Origin: Podocnemis expansa
Taxonomy: Eukaryota > Chordata > Testudines > Podocnemididae
Length of the DNA stretch: 64,000 nucleotides
Assembly (NCBI GenBank): GCA_007922195.1
Contig: ML681998.1
Location: 12,504,070 to 12,568,069 of the forward strand
Direction of reading: 5' to 3'
The first letter of the stretch is position 1, and the number at the start of each line of letters is the position of its first letter. Shown in pieces: positions 9,201 to 24,200 of the stretch. The notes under the pieces are model-generated. The model saw only the letters and a list, made by a program, of their open reading frames with translations, had not been told where the DNA came from and made no database searches. Position numbers and translations under genes: made by a program.

Positions 9201-12200
9201 TGTCTGTGCCACATAGTAAATATTTTAAAAGATCAAGACTTTGCAGGACATGTGCAGAAATCATTGTTTGCGAACACAGTGTAAAGACCCGTACATCCCT
9301 GCTAAGCTATGTACAGTTATTAAATAACAGTAATATATGATTGAGCATAACTTGAAAAATCAAGTGTTCAGTGCCCATTGACTTGCTGTAATTAAATGGT
9401 CTTGAAGGGACCCAAAAAGCTTCCAAACCTTTTTATCCAATAAAACATCTAAGTTGTTTTTTGTTTTTGTTTTTTTTAAGTTTTTCTGTTAATGGTACTT
9501 CATTCCAAACTTTTCCTTTTTGTTTATTTGATTCTTTAACAAAGAAATGGGACAAAATATACTAAAAGCAGATCATTGTAAAACAATAAAAATTGTCAAA
9601 GGGACTTGGGTAGGTTTGTACCTGAAATTTTTTTAACTCGAAATCTTGTTAGTTCCAAGAAATTAAATTGTGCCCTTCTAAATGTACAATGCTAGCATAA
9701 CCATATCTGTCTAGAATCAGGATTTCTGAGATACTGTTAATCCTCAAAATATTACCCCATTTAAGTGAGAATCTGCCTCTAAGATTACAAAGTGAAAATG
9801 TCATATTTTTTTAGTTGTGTTTTTGTAGTGCTGAAGGCTCTAGCCAGGGCTGAGGCCCAGTTATCTTCAGAGAAAGCTGTATGTGACAGAGGCAAGCACA
9901 TTATCAATTTACATGTCATAATGTTAATCCACAATTTTTAATCTCTAATTTATCAGTAACACAAATGAGGAGTCTGATGGCACTTTTGAAGACTGATGGA
10001 TTGTTTGCCTGTACTTTGTAAAACTCAGGGCAATGTTAATGGTTCTGATTTTTGAATCAATAAAAGCCAAAGCTGCAGAAAAGGGTTCCTATCAGTACAG
10101 AGTTGCTCCTCTCTACTTGTACTTCATAACAAAGACACATCGCAAAGTATTTGTACACCTCTAAATAGGATGCGGGAAAGCAGAAGTGGAAACATTTTCA
10201 GCTAAATTTCCTGTTATCCAGGGAAAGCTCTGTCCTGGGATGTTAACTCCAGAGAGGGTGTACTGGAAAAGGCCGTAAGACACCTTGAAGAACACAAATA
10301 TTTGTTGTTATTCTAGACTATTACAAGAGGCTACAACACTTCATTTCACTGAAGGCATTTTAAAACATTGAAAATTAATAGGCATTGAGTTTAAAACAAA
10401 GAGGGAGTACTTCACACAGCACACAGTCAACCTGTAGAGCTTGTTGGTAGGGCTGTTGTGAAGGCCAAACATATAACTGGGTTTAAAAGAGAATTAGAAT
10501 TCTAACTCATAGAAGATAGCTAATAGCTATTGATGGGTCTAAGATGCTCAGGGACGTAACTTGTTTCCCAGAGTCTCTGGCTGCAGGAGGTAGGGACTAG
10601 ATGACAGGGAAAGGGTCACTTGAATATTTTCCTATTCTGCTCATTCCCTTTGAGGCATCTGGCACTTACCAGTGTTAGAAAACAGGGTACTGGACAAATG
10701 AACCATTGGTTTGATCAACTGTGGCTGTTCTTATCTTTTTGTATTCAGGCATATGCAAAATCAGATTTTAACCTTTCCATTTGACAGACTCTGCTCTCAA
10801 CCAGCTGTCTCAAGGGCACCCATCTCATTTGCTATAGTGGGCCAGATTTGACTTAAATGTACTTCAAGTGGGCCATGCATTCCATAAATCAAAATACTAT
10901 GGCACTCTCGCAGCGTCACTCTTATTCCGTTGCGCAGTCTTGCATATCCAGTGCTCCCTGATGTCACGAGACCTGGCATTCTCAGGCATTTCAGGGTGCT
11001 GGGTATGTGAGACGACCCACACCCTGTCCCTGTCTCTGTCTCTCTCTTAAGGGGAGAGAGTGGTCTTGTCAAGGGCAGTTGTGGACTGGATGTTTGACAC
11101 CCCTGCAGATGAACTCAAGACTCATTGAATAGGTGTTGCTCTCATTCATGGCTGGTGAGGGTTGAAATTTAGTAACAGTAGCGAACAGTGCAAATAAATA
11201 GGAAGAATATTTGGGTGCCATGATACGTCATAATTTAACTTTTAAGTTAATTTTATTAGCTAAATTCAGTTTAAACATTCAGGATAGTCTTTATGAGATT
11301 AGAGTCTCAGTCAAGCAAAAATGATTGTATAAATGCCAAGAAAATGTTCTCTCTGCTCTATATTCTTGATTGTAATTTTGTTTCAATACGTCATGTTTTG
11401 TTTGTGTCTAAAAGCTGTTAGTGGTGGTGGGTTTTTGTTTTTGTTTTTTTTTTTCCTGTTTCTAGATCCTCCACCTGTTCAGCTGATTGTCCAGTTTTTA
11501 GAGCAGGCTTCCAAACCATCAGTGAATGAACAGAACCAGGTCCAGCCTCCACCTGATAACAAAAGAAACCGTATTTTAAAACTTCTTGCTCTTAAAGTTG
11601 CTGCACACTTAAAATGGGATTTAGACATACTGGAGAAAAGGTATCACCTGTGTATTCAAGTTGAAAATATAAAACTAAAATATGGCTGAAGTTCTGGGTT
11701 TTTGTTTGTTTTTAACAAGTTGGAAGTGGATTCTGTTTTGTATTCCTACTGATTTATTTTTGAAAGAAAATTTGATATTGGGTGGGAGAGAACATTGAAC
11801 AGTTGAGTCAACTAAAATAGTTTTGTCTATGTAGGTAAAATAAGCCGTTTGATATAAGGAAGCCAGGACCCTAAACAGGGATGTTGCAATGCCCGTAAGT
11901 GAAGAATTAGTAGTAGTAGCAGTAATTCAAGTAGGAGGCCAGCAACCCTTATAAGATGTTCACATTTGTAACCTCAGTAACCAACGATCTTATTGTTTTA
12001 ACTTTGGTCCTGCTCACTGTTTATGACTCTTGATTAATATTGTATTGTAAATTTTTAAAAGCTTATTTAATCTGTGAGGCATTGATGCTATAAAAATAAC
12101 AATGGGATTCAAGTGTGTTCACTAGAAAACTAAAAATCACCTAATTACCCTGGCTTGTAGGAGTTATTCACTCCCCCCTCCCTAAATGATCAGAGAACTT

Positions 12201-15200
12201 CATTCTTTATAAAGAAATAAAAAAGCTGGCTACCTTTATAAGCATATAGGAACCCATGACAGTCTTCAGGCTAACTTGTACAAGTGGACTTGGGGTATGC
12301 ACAAATAAGTTGTTTCTCTTTCTCACTAATCTTTGATATTTGAATATTTATACTTGGTGCTTCCTTATGTCTTCATCATTTTCTGATAGTAAGTGCTGGG
12401 CATAGCAGAGGCCTGTAAGATGGTGTCCTTGGTTCTAAATTTCCAACTCAGTAAATTTCTGTTATTAATTTTTCTTGTGTGTTGGGTATAGTATTTATTT
12501 GCATTGCTGGAATGTTGTAAAGCTTAATTCATGTCTGTAAAAGCTTGAGATCATCCCCTATAATTCTCTGCCATTCTTTTGCACTTGAATTACATGTTTA
12601 TGGTGGTAATTAGATAACAAAAACACAACAATATATAGACCATAGTACTTTAACTGCAAAAACATATTTAGTTCAAGATATATTGTACAAGTCAAGGTCA
12701 ACACAGGAAAGCCTTCCTCATGCTCAACTTCCAAATTGGGCCTTCAGTTTTGCAGGCACACTTTTGTATTTGTAAGTCATTCATGTGTTTTTGCAGTCAA
12801 TTTATCAAGCATTCAAACTGAGAGCTTAAAAAATAGAGGTATATATTGCAAATTGGCTCCCTAATACAACACAACCTTGATGTAGGACTCTCTAGACCTA
12901 GTTGGTCCCTCTGAAGTAGTCCTTTTTTTAATTTAGAATCCGTTCCTCATGGGAAGAAATTAAGACATGAACTCTCTTACCACTAACTGATTCCTGAGTA
13001 TCTATGAGTAGAGCCCTGCAAATCCGTGGATATCTGCATTATATTTGCATCCGTGGATTCAACACGGATATCCATGGACTATTTCTTGTGGATGCAGACC
13101 GGATACAGATCCACATATTTTTATCTGCACAGAGCTGGAGCCCTGCAAATATATGGATATCCGCATTATATCCGCATCCGCTGACACAACACGGATATCC
13201 ACGGACCATTTCTTGCTGATGCAGGTTGAATACGGATCCATGTATTTGTATCCGTGTGGGGCTCTACCTATGAGTGTGATCGTCCTAAGACTTCATAATC
13301 AGTATCAATACTTTTTGGGTTTCAACTTCCTTACTGGGTTACACAGCTACATCCTATGGAGATTTCAGTGGTATACTCTGAGCCCAAGCTGCGTTACAGC
13401 TTCACCTGTGGTGAATTATGAACATGATTTTTTGTCAAGGTAGACAAGATTCTTGGCCTTCTCATACTAAAAGTAGATTCAAAGGCATAGACTTTCAATA
13501 ATGCACAGCCTGACAAGATATAATTCAGTCTTATTTCTTGAGAACTAAAAATCAGTCCAGTATTTCAGAATTGGGCTGTAGTTACTAAATATACATTTAG
13601 AATTGGTTGCTTTGCTGCTGTCACACAATGTTGTATGTTACATAGTTGTATTTTTCTGAGTCTGAGGGTACATAAACTATTCATTTATTTTGGTTTTGAA
13701 CACTTCTCTTACAGAGATCTGAATTGGTGACCATAGTATTTCCAGTTGCATAGCAAAGAATTTTAGAATTCTTAGAAAGGTGCTTTCATGCTTATGCATG
13801 GCACCTATATTGTTTTATCAGAATATGACTGGGTTGTACCAGCTAATGCCCATCATCTCTGTTACATATGTTTGACCTTGTAATAGAGTGTACGCCTCGG
13901 CAACCCTCATTCTTAAATTCAGTGTGTGTTAGTGTGTACAAATGAATAGAAAGCAGATAGAAGTATGACATTAATTTCTTGTTGTAGGGGTCCAGTCTCA
14001 TTCAGTGAGAGTTTTATCCCTTACTTTATGGGAGTGGGATCTGACACTGGTTTTAGAGGAAAAACTTACCTGAATGTGGAAGTCACTAGGATAGAAGAAA
14101 ACATTTTTCATACTTTCTTGGGGAATTATGGCTCAGTTTAAGTAATATGCCTCACATTGAATAGTTCTGTCTTGCCTAGATATGTTAGAACAAGGAAATG
14201 TACAGTCCTCTTTTTGTTTTTGCTTTTCAGCTTGTCTGTTCCTGTACTGAATATGCTGCTGAATGAACTACTATGCATTAGCAAAGTTCCTCCAGGAACT
14301 AAACATGTAGATGTGGACCTGTCCAGCTTAACCCCAACCACTGCAATGGCTATACTGCTCTACAATAGATGGTAAATTGTCTTGTTTAAGCTATTTTCGT
14401 AGCTCATACACAGAAGTGCAAGCTGACTAATCCTATTTAAATGTAATACTGGTTCTAAATTGTTATTCGAAGAAATGCTGAACATCTGTCTTTAATCGGT
14501 GTCGGTAGGTATATGTGCATGCCTGAACATGCACATTTTTGTTTGCTAACAATTTAAAATTAAACTTTAACTGTACTATTCTGTGTTCAGATAAGAGTGT
14601 GAAACCTCACAATAAGTTTATAGCCTTAATAATCTGGGTCCCCCCCCACCCTTTTGAAGTTACATGGATGTTGTAGTGTAACAAGTGGCTGGGTCTGAAG
14701 AGCTTTTAGAAAGAAAATATACTGTCCTGTAATGGAATATTGAACATAGATGTTTGTAGTATGTTGCATCTGAATTGTATGTCTTTAATACCTTTATCGC
14801 AGAGAATGTGTACAAGTTGTCAGCTTTTGTAAATTATCTAAATTGAAAGGCATATTTAGGATGCAGTGTGCTTTGCATATAATGTGTTAATGAGAATAAC
14901 AACCACAGCTGCATTTGTTTTTTGTTCTCATTTTTTTTTTCCTTCCATAGGGCCATTAGGACCATTGTCCAAAGTAGTTTCCCTGCAAAACTAGTGAAAC
15001 CTGGTCCACCTCAGTTAAGTGTGTAAGTTCGCAAATGTTGTCCAGAATGTCATTAACATCATGTTTATTGAGCATCGTATGTATACTTCAGAACCTCAAT
15101 TTTCAGTTGGGCAATAGCATATTAGTAGATTAAAGCTATGAATTAGTGGGGTGTTTAAAAACATATAAAATAAATGTATTCAGAATATATCTTAAAATGT

Positions 15201-18200
15201 GTTCTAGTTATATGATCTGTGGAGTTTGACAGAAAACTTGAAAAACCATGAAGAAGGGGAGGGAGGTGGGTGTTTTTAGTCTGTTAGTAGGCTTAGGCCT
15301 CAGTCTAGCTTGTGTTCTTTACATTTTTAAAGGTCTGGCTTTACTTACATCAGCTGGTTAAATGAACTAAGTCATGCTGTTCTAGACTGTTGAACTGAAA
15401 ATCTGCTCAGATATTGGATAACTAATATGCATAAATAAAGCTTATTTTCTTCGTTAGCTTATAGGATATTTCGTAGACATTTTGTATTCTTAAATATCAA
15501 ACTTCACATTGTTTTGAGGAAAATGTATAGGCTTTTTTTTAAAAAACCTCCCTCTTATCTTGACTTTTTGCACTGTAAATCCCATTGCCAAAATAATGTC
15601 ACCTTTATATTCAAGTCTTTTGTCTATGAAAAGCAGATATGCATTTCTGTAAAACAGAGGACAGATTTTAACATTGGGGATGTAGCATTCTTTGTGTACT
15701 CATTTGCGTATATTGGATTTTTTTAAAAAACATCCTCTTTCTGTACCTGAGAATAAACTGACCGTTTATGAGAAATCTATGGAGCAATCAGGTAAGACCG
15801 AGTAATTTTAAAGTAACAGGTCATCAGTTCATGAAACAGTGTATTTATTAACCATGAAGCCCAAAAGTGTATTGTAGGTGTTGTTATGTTTCTGATTAAT
15901 ATAGCTTGTTGATTAGGTTTTTTAGTTAGAATTATGACTTGCTATCTAAAAAAGCCCCATCTCTCCCCCCCCCCTTCAGAATGAATCAGATGCAACAGGA
16001 AAAAGAGCTAACAGACAGTATTTTAAAAGTGGTGAGTGTTTTCCTATTTTTTGTTTGTGTGGCTTGGTTTGGTTTAGATTTCAGACTTAGGTGTGTGTAT
16101 AGAAGGGTTTAACTGCAATGTAGTAATGTATATTTTGCATCTGTATTGCAACTTGAATCTTTTACAGGATATGACATAGAAAAACAAACAATAAGGCCTA
16201 TGGCACTTAAAGACTAACAAATATATTTATTGCATAAGTTTTCATGGAAGAAAATCCCATTTTGTTAGATGTTTGGAAGATGGGGGAACTTAACAGAATG
16301 GGAGGAAATAAATGCAGGGAAGTGTAAGTCATGGGATCAGGGCACACTATAACAGCAAATCAAAGCAGTTGTTAAGATTCAAACACTGGGGAACAGCCCA
16401 TAGAGGAAGAAGAGATCAAATCATCTGTTGTAATGAGGGGGGGGGAAATCCAAAGTGACCTAGCGATACCTTCTTCCTAACACTGCAAAAGAAGTATTCT
16501 TTGTGGACTCCTCCTGATGGTCAGAACAACAGACTAGACTTTTACATTGATTGTTTCCACCACCATGCAAAGGCTAAAATCATGGACAACCAACATCCCT
16601 TACACCATACCCTCAGCCACGCAGAACGTGGTGCCACCCACAGCCCCAGAAACAGCTCTGACATTATTATTAGGAGGCTGACAAAGGAGTTGCTGTCATC
16701 ATGAATAAATCGAATTACAATCAGGAGGCTTATAAACAACTCTTAAACCACTTTTTTCTGATCCAACTGAAGAATACAGAAAAGAACTATACCACCTACT
16801 CAAGAAACTCTCGAAGCGGCACAGGAAAAGATAAAGACAGAAACACCACCAGAATCCTGACTAGGAGTATTCTGTCTACTACCAAAGATCCATAAAAAAG
16901 AAAACCCCAGATGCCCTATCGTCTTAGGGTTCTTACAGCAGGCTTATTTGGCTATGTGGACTCCCTCCTCAGACCCTATACTATCAGCACTCCTGATTAT
17001 CTTTGAGACACCACAAACTTTCTGAGAAGAATCCAATCTGTTGGTGAGCTTCCAGAAAACACCGTCCTGGGCACTATGGACACAGAAGCTCTTTACACCA
17101 GCATCTCAGCCAAAGATGAATTATGAGCTATGAGACGAACCATCCCAGATGATGCCATGACACACCTCATGGCCGAACTTTGTGAGTTTGTGCTCACCCA
17201 CAACCATTTCAGATTGGAGGATAATTTATGCCTTCAAGTCAACGGCACTGCTATGGGTACCTGCCTGGCCTCACAATATGCCAGCATTTTTGTGGTCAAA
17301 AGCACTTCTCTGCTTATGCTACATTGATGACATCTTCTGCATTTGGACCTATAGTAGGGGTTGCCCTTGAGGATTTTCGTAGAGATTTCAGCACTTTCCA
17401 CTACTCTATTAAACTTCACCCAGCACACTGCACACAGGAGATACACTTCCTTGACAATACATTAAAAATTAGGTATCGACACATAAGCACCACTCTATAC
17501 TGAAAACCTACTGATCTGTATAGTTACCTACATTCTGCGAACTTTCATCCAAAACACACCACATGATCTATTGTCTGCAGGCCAGCCCTAAGATATAACT
17601 GCATTTGCTCTGATCCCTCAGACAGAGGCAGACAGCTTTGGGATCTCTATGAAGCATTAAAACTGTAATACCTACCTGTGAAAGTGAAGAAACAGATTGA
17701 CAGAGCCAGGTGGGTACCCCAAAGTCAGCAACTACAGGAGAAGCCCAAGGAAGAAAACAACAGAACACCTCTAGTCATCACCTACATACAACCCCTGGCT
17801 TGAACCTCTACTGCACATCATCAAGGATCTACAGCCTGTTCTATAAGACGATCCTTCATTCTCTCAAGCCTTGAGAGGCAGATCTCTCACCAACAACTAC
17901 AGACCACCTAACAACAGAACCGTTAAAGCAGGTGCACATCACTGCAACAAACCACACTGCCAACTTTGCCCATATATCTGCATGAGAGATGCTATTAACA
18001 GGACCTAATAAAAATGGCTACTCCATCAAAGGCTCATTCACCGGATCATCCACCAGTGTAATTTATGCCATCATGTGCCAGACATGCCTCTCTGCCTTAT
18101 ATATAGGAGAGGACAGTCTCTGTACAAAAGAATAAATGGGCACAAATCTGACATCAGAAATCACAACATTCTAAAACTGGTGGGTCAGCATTTCAGTCTT

Positions 18201-21200
18201 CCTGATCACTCAACTGACAATTTACTAATTGCTGTACTCAGGCAAATGAATAACATCTCAGGGCTTCAAAGAGAAATTTGAGCTCTGCAGCTTATTTGCA
18301 AATTTGATTGTGTTGCTTGGGGCTGAACAGGGACTTTGGATTTTTTCCTCATTACAACAGGTGATTTGACCTCATCTTCCTCTATATGCTGTTCCCCAGT
18401 GTATGAATCTTAACAACTGCTTTGATTTGCTGTTACAGCGTGACCTGTTTCCATGACTTACAATTCCCTGCATTTATTTTGTCCCATTCTGTAAGTTCCC
18501 CATCTGCAAAGCATCTGACGAAGTGGGATTTTTCTCCCTTGAAGGCTCATGCAATAAATAAATTTGTTAGTCTTTAAAAGTGCCACAAGGATTACTTGTT
18601 TGTTTTGCTGAACTAGACTAACATGGCTGCCCCTTTGGAACTTGGCACATAAGAAAGTAAGCTTGTTCACTTATTTGTACGTTAGTGTTTTCGATTTTAT
18701 TGTTTCACTATTTTTATAATCGATATTGATCTCTGGGCAATTAAAAATGTTGGTCCGTGTAGTGAAAACATCTAATCTTGTGTTCATACAAGTTGAATGG
18801 GGGGGCACTCATGAGAGTGATAATTACATGACAACAAATACTTTTACTTGAAATTGAATGGTAGCAAAAAGGAAAATGGACACATGTACTTCCTTTAAGC
18901 TGTGGGGGGGTTTTTAGAATCCATCACTCACGTTTTTCACATAGTTAACTTTCAACTGTAAGTCTGGTGGTACTTAATAGGTTTTGGGCATGGGGGGTTG
19001 TAGAGGCATAGGAAGAATATGTTCTCAAATTTGTGATAGCTGGCATAATTCAATTTATTTTTATGAAATCCCTATTAAAAATAAAATAAAACTTTTCGGA
19101 TTGCTATGTTGTACTGGTTTCTTCTGCAGTTTGTTTCCCCTATTATTCATTGTCTTTTTCAGATGTGTGAAAACACTTAAAATATCTAGACTAACACAGC
19201 TGCCCCCTTTGAAATTTAATAAATGAAGCGTTCAGATGAGATATCTACAGCTCAACCAGTGTAATTTGCTAATAAATGGCTGCTGATCAAAACCAGGAAG
19301 TAAAGCTGACAAAAATCAGTTGACAAGTTTTTATATTGTATAGATGAAACCAAATATAAAAAGTTAAATTGTGTAAATCGTGTAAAGTAATGCTTCAGTT
19401 CTGCATTCCATGAATACCAAAAATTCATTCATTTCTGTGGGGGTTTTGAATGCACAAGAAATGCAGGATCATTAGTCTACATTAGACTTGTCATTTTAAT
19501 GAGGTATTGTGACAGATAAGGAATGTATTATTATTTTTTTTAAAGTGAATTTAAACTGAACAATAATGTTTAAAACAAAGAGTAATTTTATTTTTGTAAT
19601 ACACTTAAACTGTTGTAGCTGAAGGAGCAGGCTGCTGATTCCATCCTGGTACTAGAAGCAGCGCTTAAATTAAACAAAGATCTTTACATCCATACTATAA
19701 GAACTTTGGATTTATTAGCCATGGAGCCTGGAATGGTGAATGGGGAAACAGAGAGTTCCACAGCTGGACTGAAAATCAGTACAGAGGAAATACAGTGTCA
19801 GGTAACATTAAGTTCTTAAACTAGAAGCTTTCAGCTATTTATATTCCCTTTTTTCCTATAGAGAAAGTCACCAAAATGGTGTTGCACCGTAAATTAGAAT
19901 AGTTGGCAGTTTGAATTCGCTTTGAACTTAAATTAGATTGAACTTAAATTTGAACTTTGTTTTTATTCCTTGATTGATCAAAATAAGATTATTCTAAAAC
20001 ACAGAAACAAACACATTAAAATTATTTCATCATTGTAGGCATGCTGTTTGTCATGATTTCCATCACAAACTAATTTTTTTCTCTAGACAAAATGAGGCTG
20101 CACGCTTAATGTTGACATAGAAAGTTATAAGAGAATCATACTGGTTTTCTACAGAAATGCATGGAATGTGCTTGGTTCTGTACAGACATAAGCTCCATGC
20201 TCTGAGGAACTTGTGGTATAAAATGACAGAACAGATGATGGATATGGGAAAACAATTCAGCATATCAACAAGTTAAGTAGGAGGAGACTGGGTGTAGTTT
20301 GTACACAAATATCAACCTGAAATTCTTAATATTAAGTTAGAAATAAATATAATAAATGCATTTTAAACTAATTTAATATCAAATGATGATTGTTGCAGGT
20401 CTGTTATGATTTGGGTGCAATCTACTTCCAGCAGGGGTCTACAAATGCAGCTGTTTATGAAAAGGCCAAGGAGAAGTTTTTCAGAACAAAGGAGTTGATT
20501 TCAAAGGTAAACTTGATCATATGTTGTGTTCAAACATTAGCTGTCTAGAAACTGAATATTTCTTCTTCGAGCAGCTGCTCACATCCATTCCACTATAGGT
20601 GTGTGTGCGCGCCAGTGCACGGTCACCGGAATGTTTTTGCCCTAGCCTAGCCTCCGTAGGGCCAGCAGTGGAGCCCCCTAGAGTGGCGCCTAAACCGCCT
20701 CGTATAACAGCCGCTGCTGGCCCCGCTCTCCCCCAGTTCCTTCTTTCCGCCCTAGGTGACGGTCACTGGAACTGTTTAGTAAATTCTCTGTGCCCTATTT
20801 CTTTTAATATCGTAGAGACTAGCCTTAAATCGAATTTACCTTAGTCCGGAAAAAAAAAAAAAAGTAGATATATAGGAGAGAGAGAGAGAGAGAGCAAGGG
20901 GAGCGCAGATTGCTATGCCGCGGTCCCCAGGCTTCAAGCCGTGCGCCTCGTGCGGCAAAGCTTTCCCCCTATCTGATCCACATACCGACTGTTTAAAATG
21001 CCTCAGGGAGTCCCATCGTCCAGACAAATGTAAAATCTGCAGGTCCTTTAAGACACGGACACGGAGGGACCGGGATACGAGACTGCGGACATTGCTGATG
21101 GAGGCAGCCCTGCGCCCAGCTTCGGAGCCTCCACGGATGCCTTCAGATCCTCCTTCTTTGAGCCAGAGTGCTCAGGCAGCCCCCCCCCCCCGAGGGGGAG

Positions 21201-24200
21201 AGCGCCAGTGAGGAGGCTATCAGCCAAGCGTGGCAGGCGCCCGGTACCGACCGTGCTGGCGGTACCGCGGAGTCGGGGTTCGCCTAGGGCGTCTTCCCGG
21301 GAAGGGACCCCTGAAGGCACGAGACCGGTCCGTGAAGGATCGCTGCCTCTCCCATCCACCCCGGAGGCTTATGAGGCAGCACGAGCCTTGATGGAGCTGC
21401 CTCCTCTCTCTGAGTCTGCCAGGGAAAAGCCTCGCGCCCCCCCTCCCCCTCCAGGGGGAAACCACCGTTGTCATCCCCAGCATGGGGTCAGAGGGCTCAG
21501 CTCCGTGCGGGGTCTGTCCCTCAATGCCGGCCTTCCCCTCCGGGACCGGAGCCGCAACAACAGCCTTTAGAGCAGAACCTGGACAGACGCTCCAGGTCAA
21601 TTTCAAAGGAGCCGCTCAGCAGGCAGGCAGCCCTTTCCCCGGCTTCCAGACACTCTGCCTCTAGCCTGGGGCAGTGCAACAGAAGAGCTTGCTTGTCACT
21701 TGCTAGGAGAGATTACCATAGGGAATCCTCATCCTCCCTGTCTCCCAGGGTGATCAGAAGCTGTTGCCGGCATCGAAGCAGCTCCTCTGAGCCCTGCCCC
21801 CCAAGAGATCCCGGTACAGGAGAAAGGCAGGGGAGGTTCGGTCATCCCACTCGACCTCTCCTGTCCGTAGAGATCCCAAAGACCTGGGGCATAGCAAGGG
21901 TGAGGGAAGTTCTGTTTTGCCACCTACCCTCCCTTCACAGACCAGCCACCCCAGCGGGCCACCTTGGGACCCTTGGTCACTTCCTCCAGCAGTTTTGCCC
22001 CACTATGCTCCGTACCCTGCATCTTGCCAGTCCCTCTCTGGAGAATCCAGTTCCCTGGGGGAAGGGGCATCTACATTGTTACCTTTGGCCCCCCTGCCGT
22101 CACCAGTAGTTTTGGGGAACAGAGCAAATCCCCCTTTGGCAGATGAATTTAGGGCACACCAAGACCTTCTCAAGAGGATGGCCCTGAATCTGAGCCCAAA
22201 GGCAGAGGAAGTGGATGAGACATGCGACTCTTTTTGATGTTCTCACCTCTCCCTCCCCATCCAGGGTAGCGCTTCCAATTCACGAGGCTGTACTAAAGAT
22301 TGTGCAATCTCTATGGCAGACTCCGTCACCTGTTCCTGCGGTCTCCAAGTCATCAGAAAAGAAGTATTACGTCCCCGCTAAGGACATTCAATACCTCTTC
22401 TCCCACCCTCCACTGTCTTCATTGGTGGTGGACGCTGCCAACCACCGTGAGCGCCAGGGACAACCCGCCCCCACCCCGAAAAATAAAGAAGCAAAAACTT
22501 TGGATGCTTTTGGCAAGAGGGCTTATTTGGCAGCTGCCATGCAGATTAGGATAGCCAATCATCAGGCACTCCTAAGTCGATATGCATTCAACTTGTGGAA
22601 TTCAATGAAGCAGTTTGCAGACACCCTCCCTGTAGAGCGGCGCCTCGACTTCATGACCCTACTGGAGGAAGGTCTCCTGGTTGCCCGTACAAACCTTCAA
22701 GCATCATGGGATGCGGCGGATTCTGCGGGGAGAGCGGTGGCAACCGCAATTACTGTGCGGCGTGTGTCATGGCTGCAGGTCTCGGGCCTCACGCCCCTGG
22801 TCCAAAATTCTATACAGGACCTTCCCTTTGATGGGGGTTCCCTGTTCTCGGACCAGACGGATAACAAGCTACATGGGCTCAAGGACTCAAAAGCAACCCT
22901 TAAGACCTTGGGGTTGCAACCATCTAACCAGCACCGGCGTCCTTTCCGTCCCCCTCCATACCAGCAGCCTCAATTTAGGTCACCTGTAAGCTTCAGACCC
23001 GCTAGACAGAGGGATGGGGATAGATCCAGAACCCAAAGAGGGAGGCATGGGAACACTGCCTCCGGGGCCAATCAGGGATCAGGCCACAGGCCTTCAAGCC
23101 AAAGGCCGAACTTTTGATGTGTCGATCGAGGACGGCGAACCAAATCCACCACAGGCTCCAGTACTCACATTCCGCAACAGATTAGCTGGCTTCCATTCCC
23201 AGTGGTCCCTTATTACCACAGACCGCTGGGTGCTAAACACTATTTCAGTTGGTTACACCCTTCAGTTTACTTCACGACCCCCCAACTTCCCACCTCCATC
23301 CCAGTCCCTTTTCAGGGACCCCTCTCACGAATAACAGTTGGATCAGGAGGTGGCAAATCTCCTAACCCTAGGGGCTGTCGAGCCAGTCCCCAGAGAAGAG
23401 GAAGGGAGGGGTTTCTACTCCCGATATTTCTTAATCCCCAAGACACAAGGGGGTTTAAGACCCATCCTAGACTTAAGGCATCTAAACAAGTTCCTGAAAA
23501 AGCAAAAGTTTCGGATGGTGTCTCTCAACCAGCTCATTGCTTCCCTGGATCCTGGAATTTGGTTCACTGCCCTCGATTTAAAGGACGCCTATTTCCATAT
23601 TGCGATAAGACCGGACCACAGACGTTACTTACGGTTCATCAGGGGGTCAGGGCACTTCCAGTTTACCATCCTCCCCTTCGGGCTTTCCTCAGCACCAAGG
23701 GTATTCACCAAGTGCATGGCCGCGGTCGTGGCCCACCTAAGGAGAAGTGGAGTGTACGTCTATCCGTACCTAGACAACTGGCTTATCAGAGGTCGTTCCA
23801 GAGAAGAGGCGACATCCAGTGTGCGGCATGCCTTAAAGGTGTGCAGCTGACTTGGTCTGCTCATCAACCTGCAAAAATTTCAGGTCACCCCAGTCCAGAG
23901 GATAGAATTCATTGGTGCAATTTTGGACTCAATTCAGGAGAAGGTGCTCCTCCCGCAGGGCAGATTCGAGGCAATTTCCAATATGATATCAGCCCTGGAC
24001 CACTGTCCAACAACGACGGTGAGAACGTGTCTGCGTCTGCTGGGGCATCTGGCAGCAGCCACGAGCGTCGTGCGCCTGGCGTGGCTCCGGCTCAGACCTC
24101 TGCAATCTTGGCTGCGAACAGTTTTCCAACCAAGGAGGCACCTGTTTCACAAAGTGGTGTCGCTCCCTCAGCGGCTTCTTCAGCAGCTAAGGTGGTGGCA

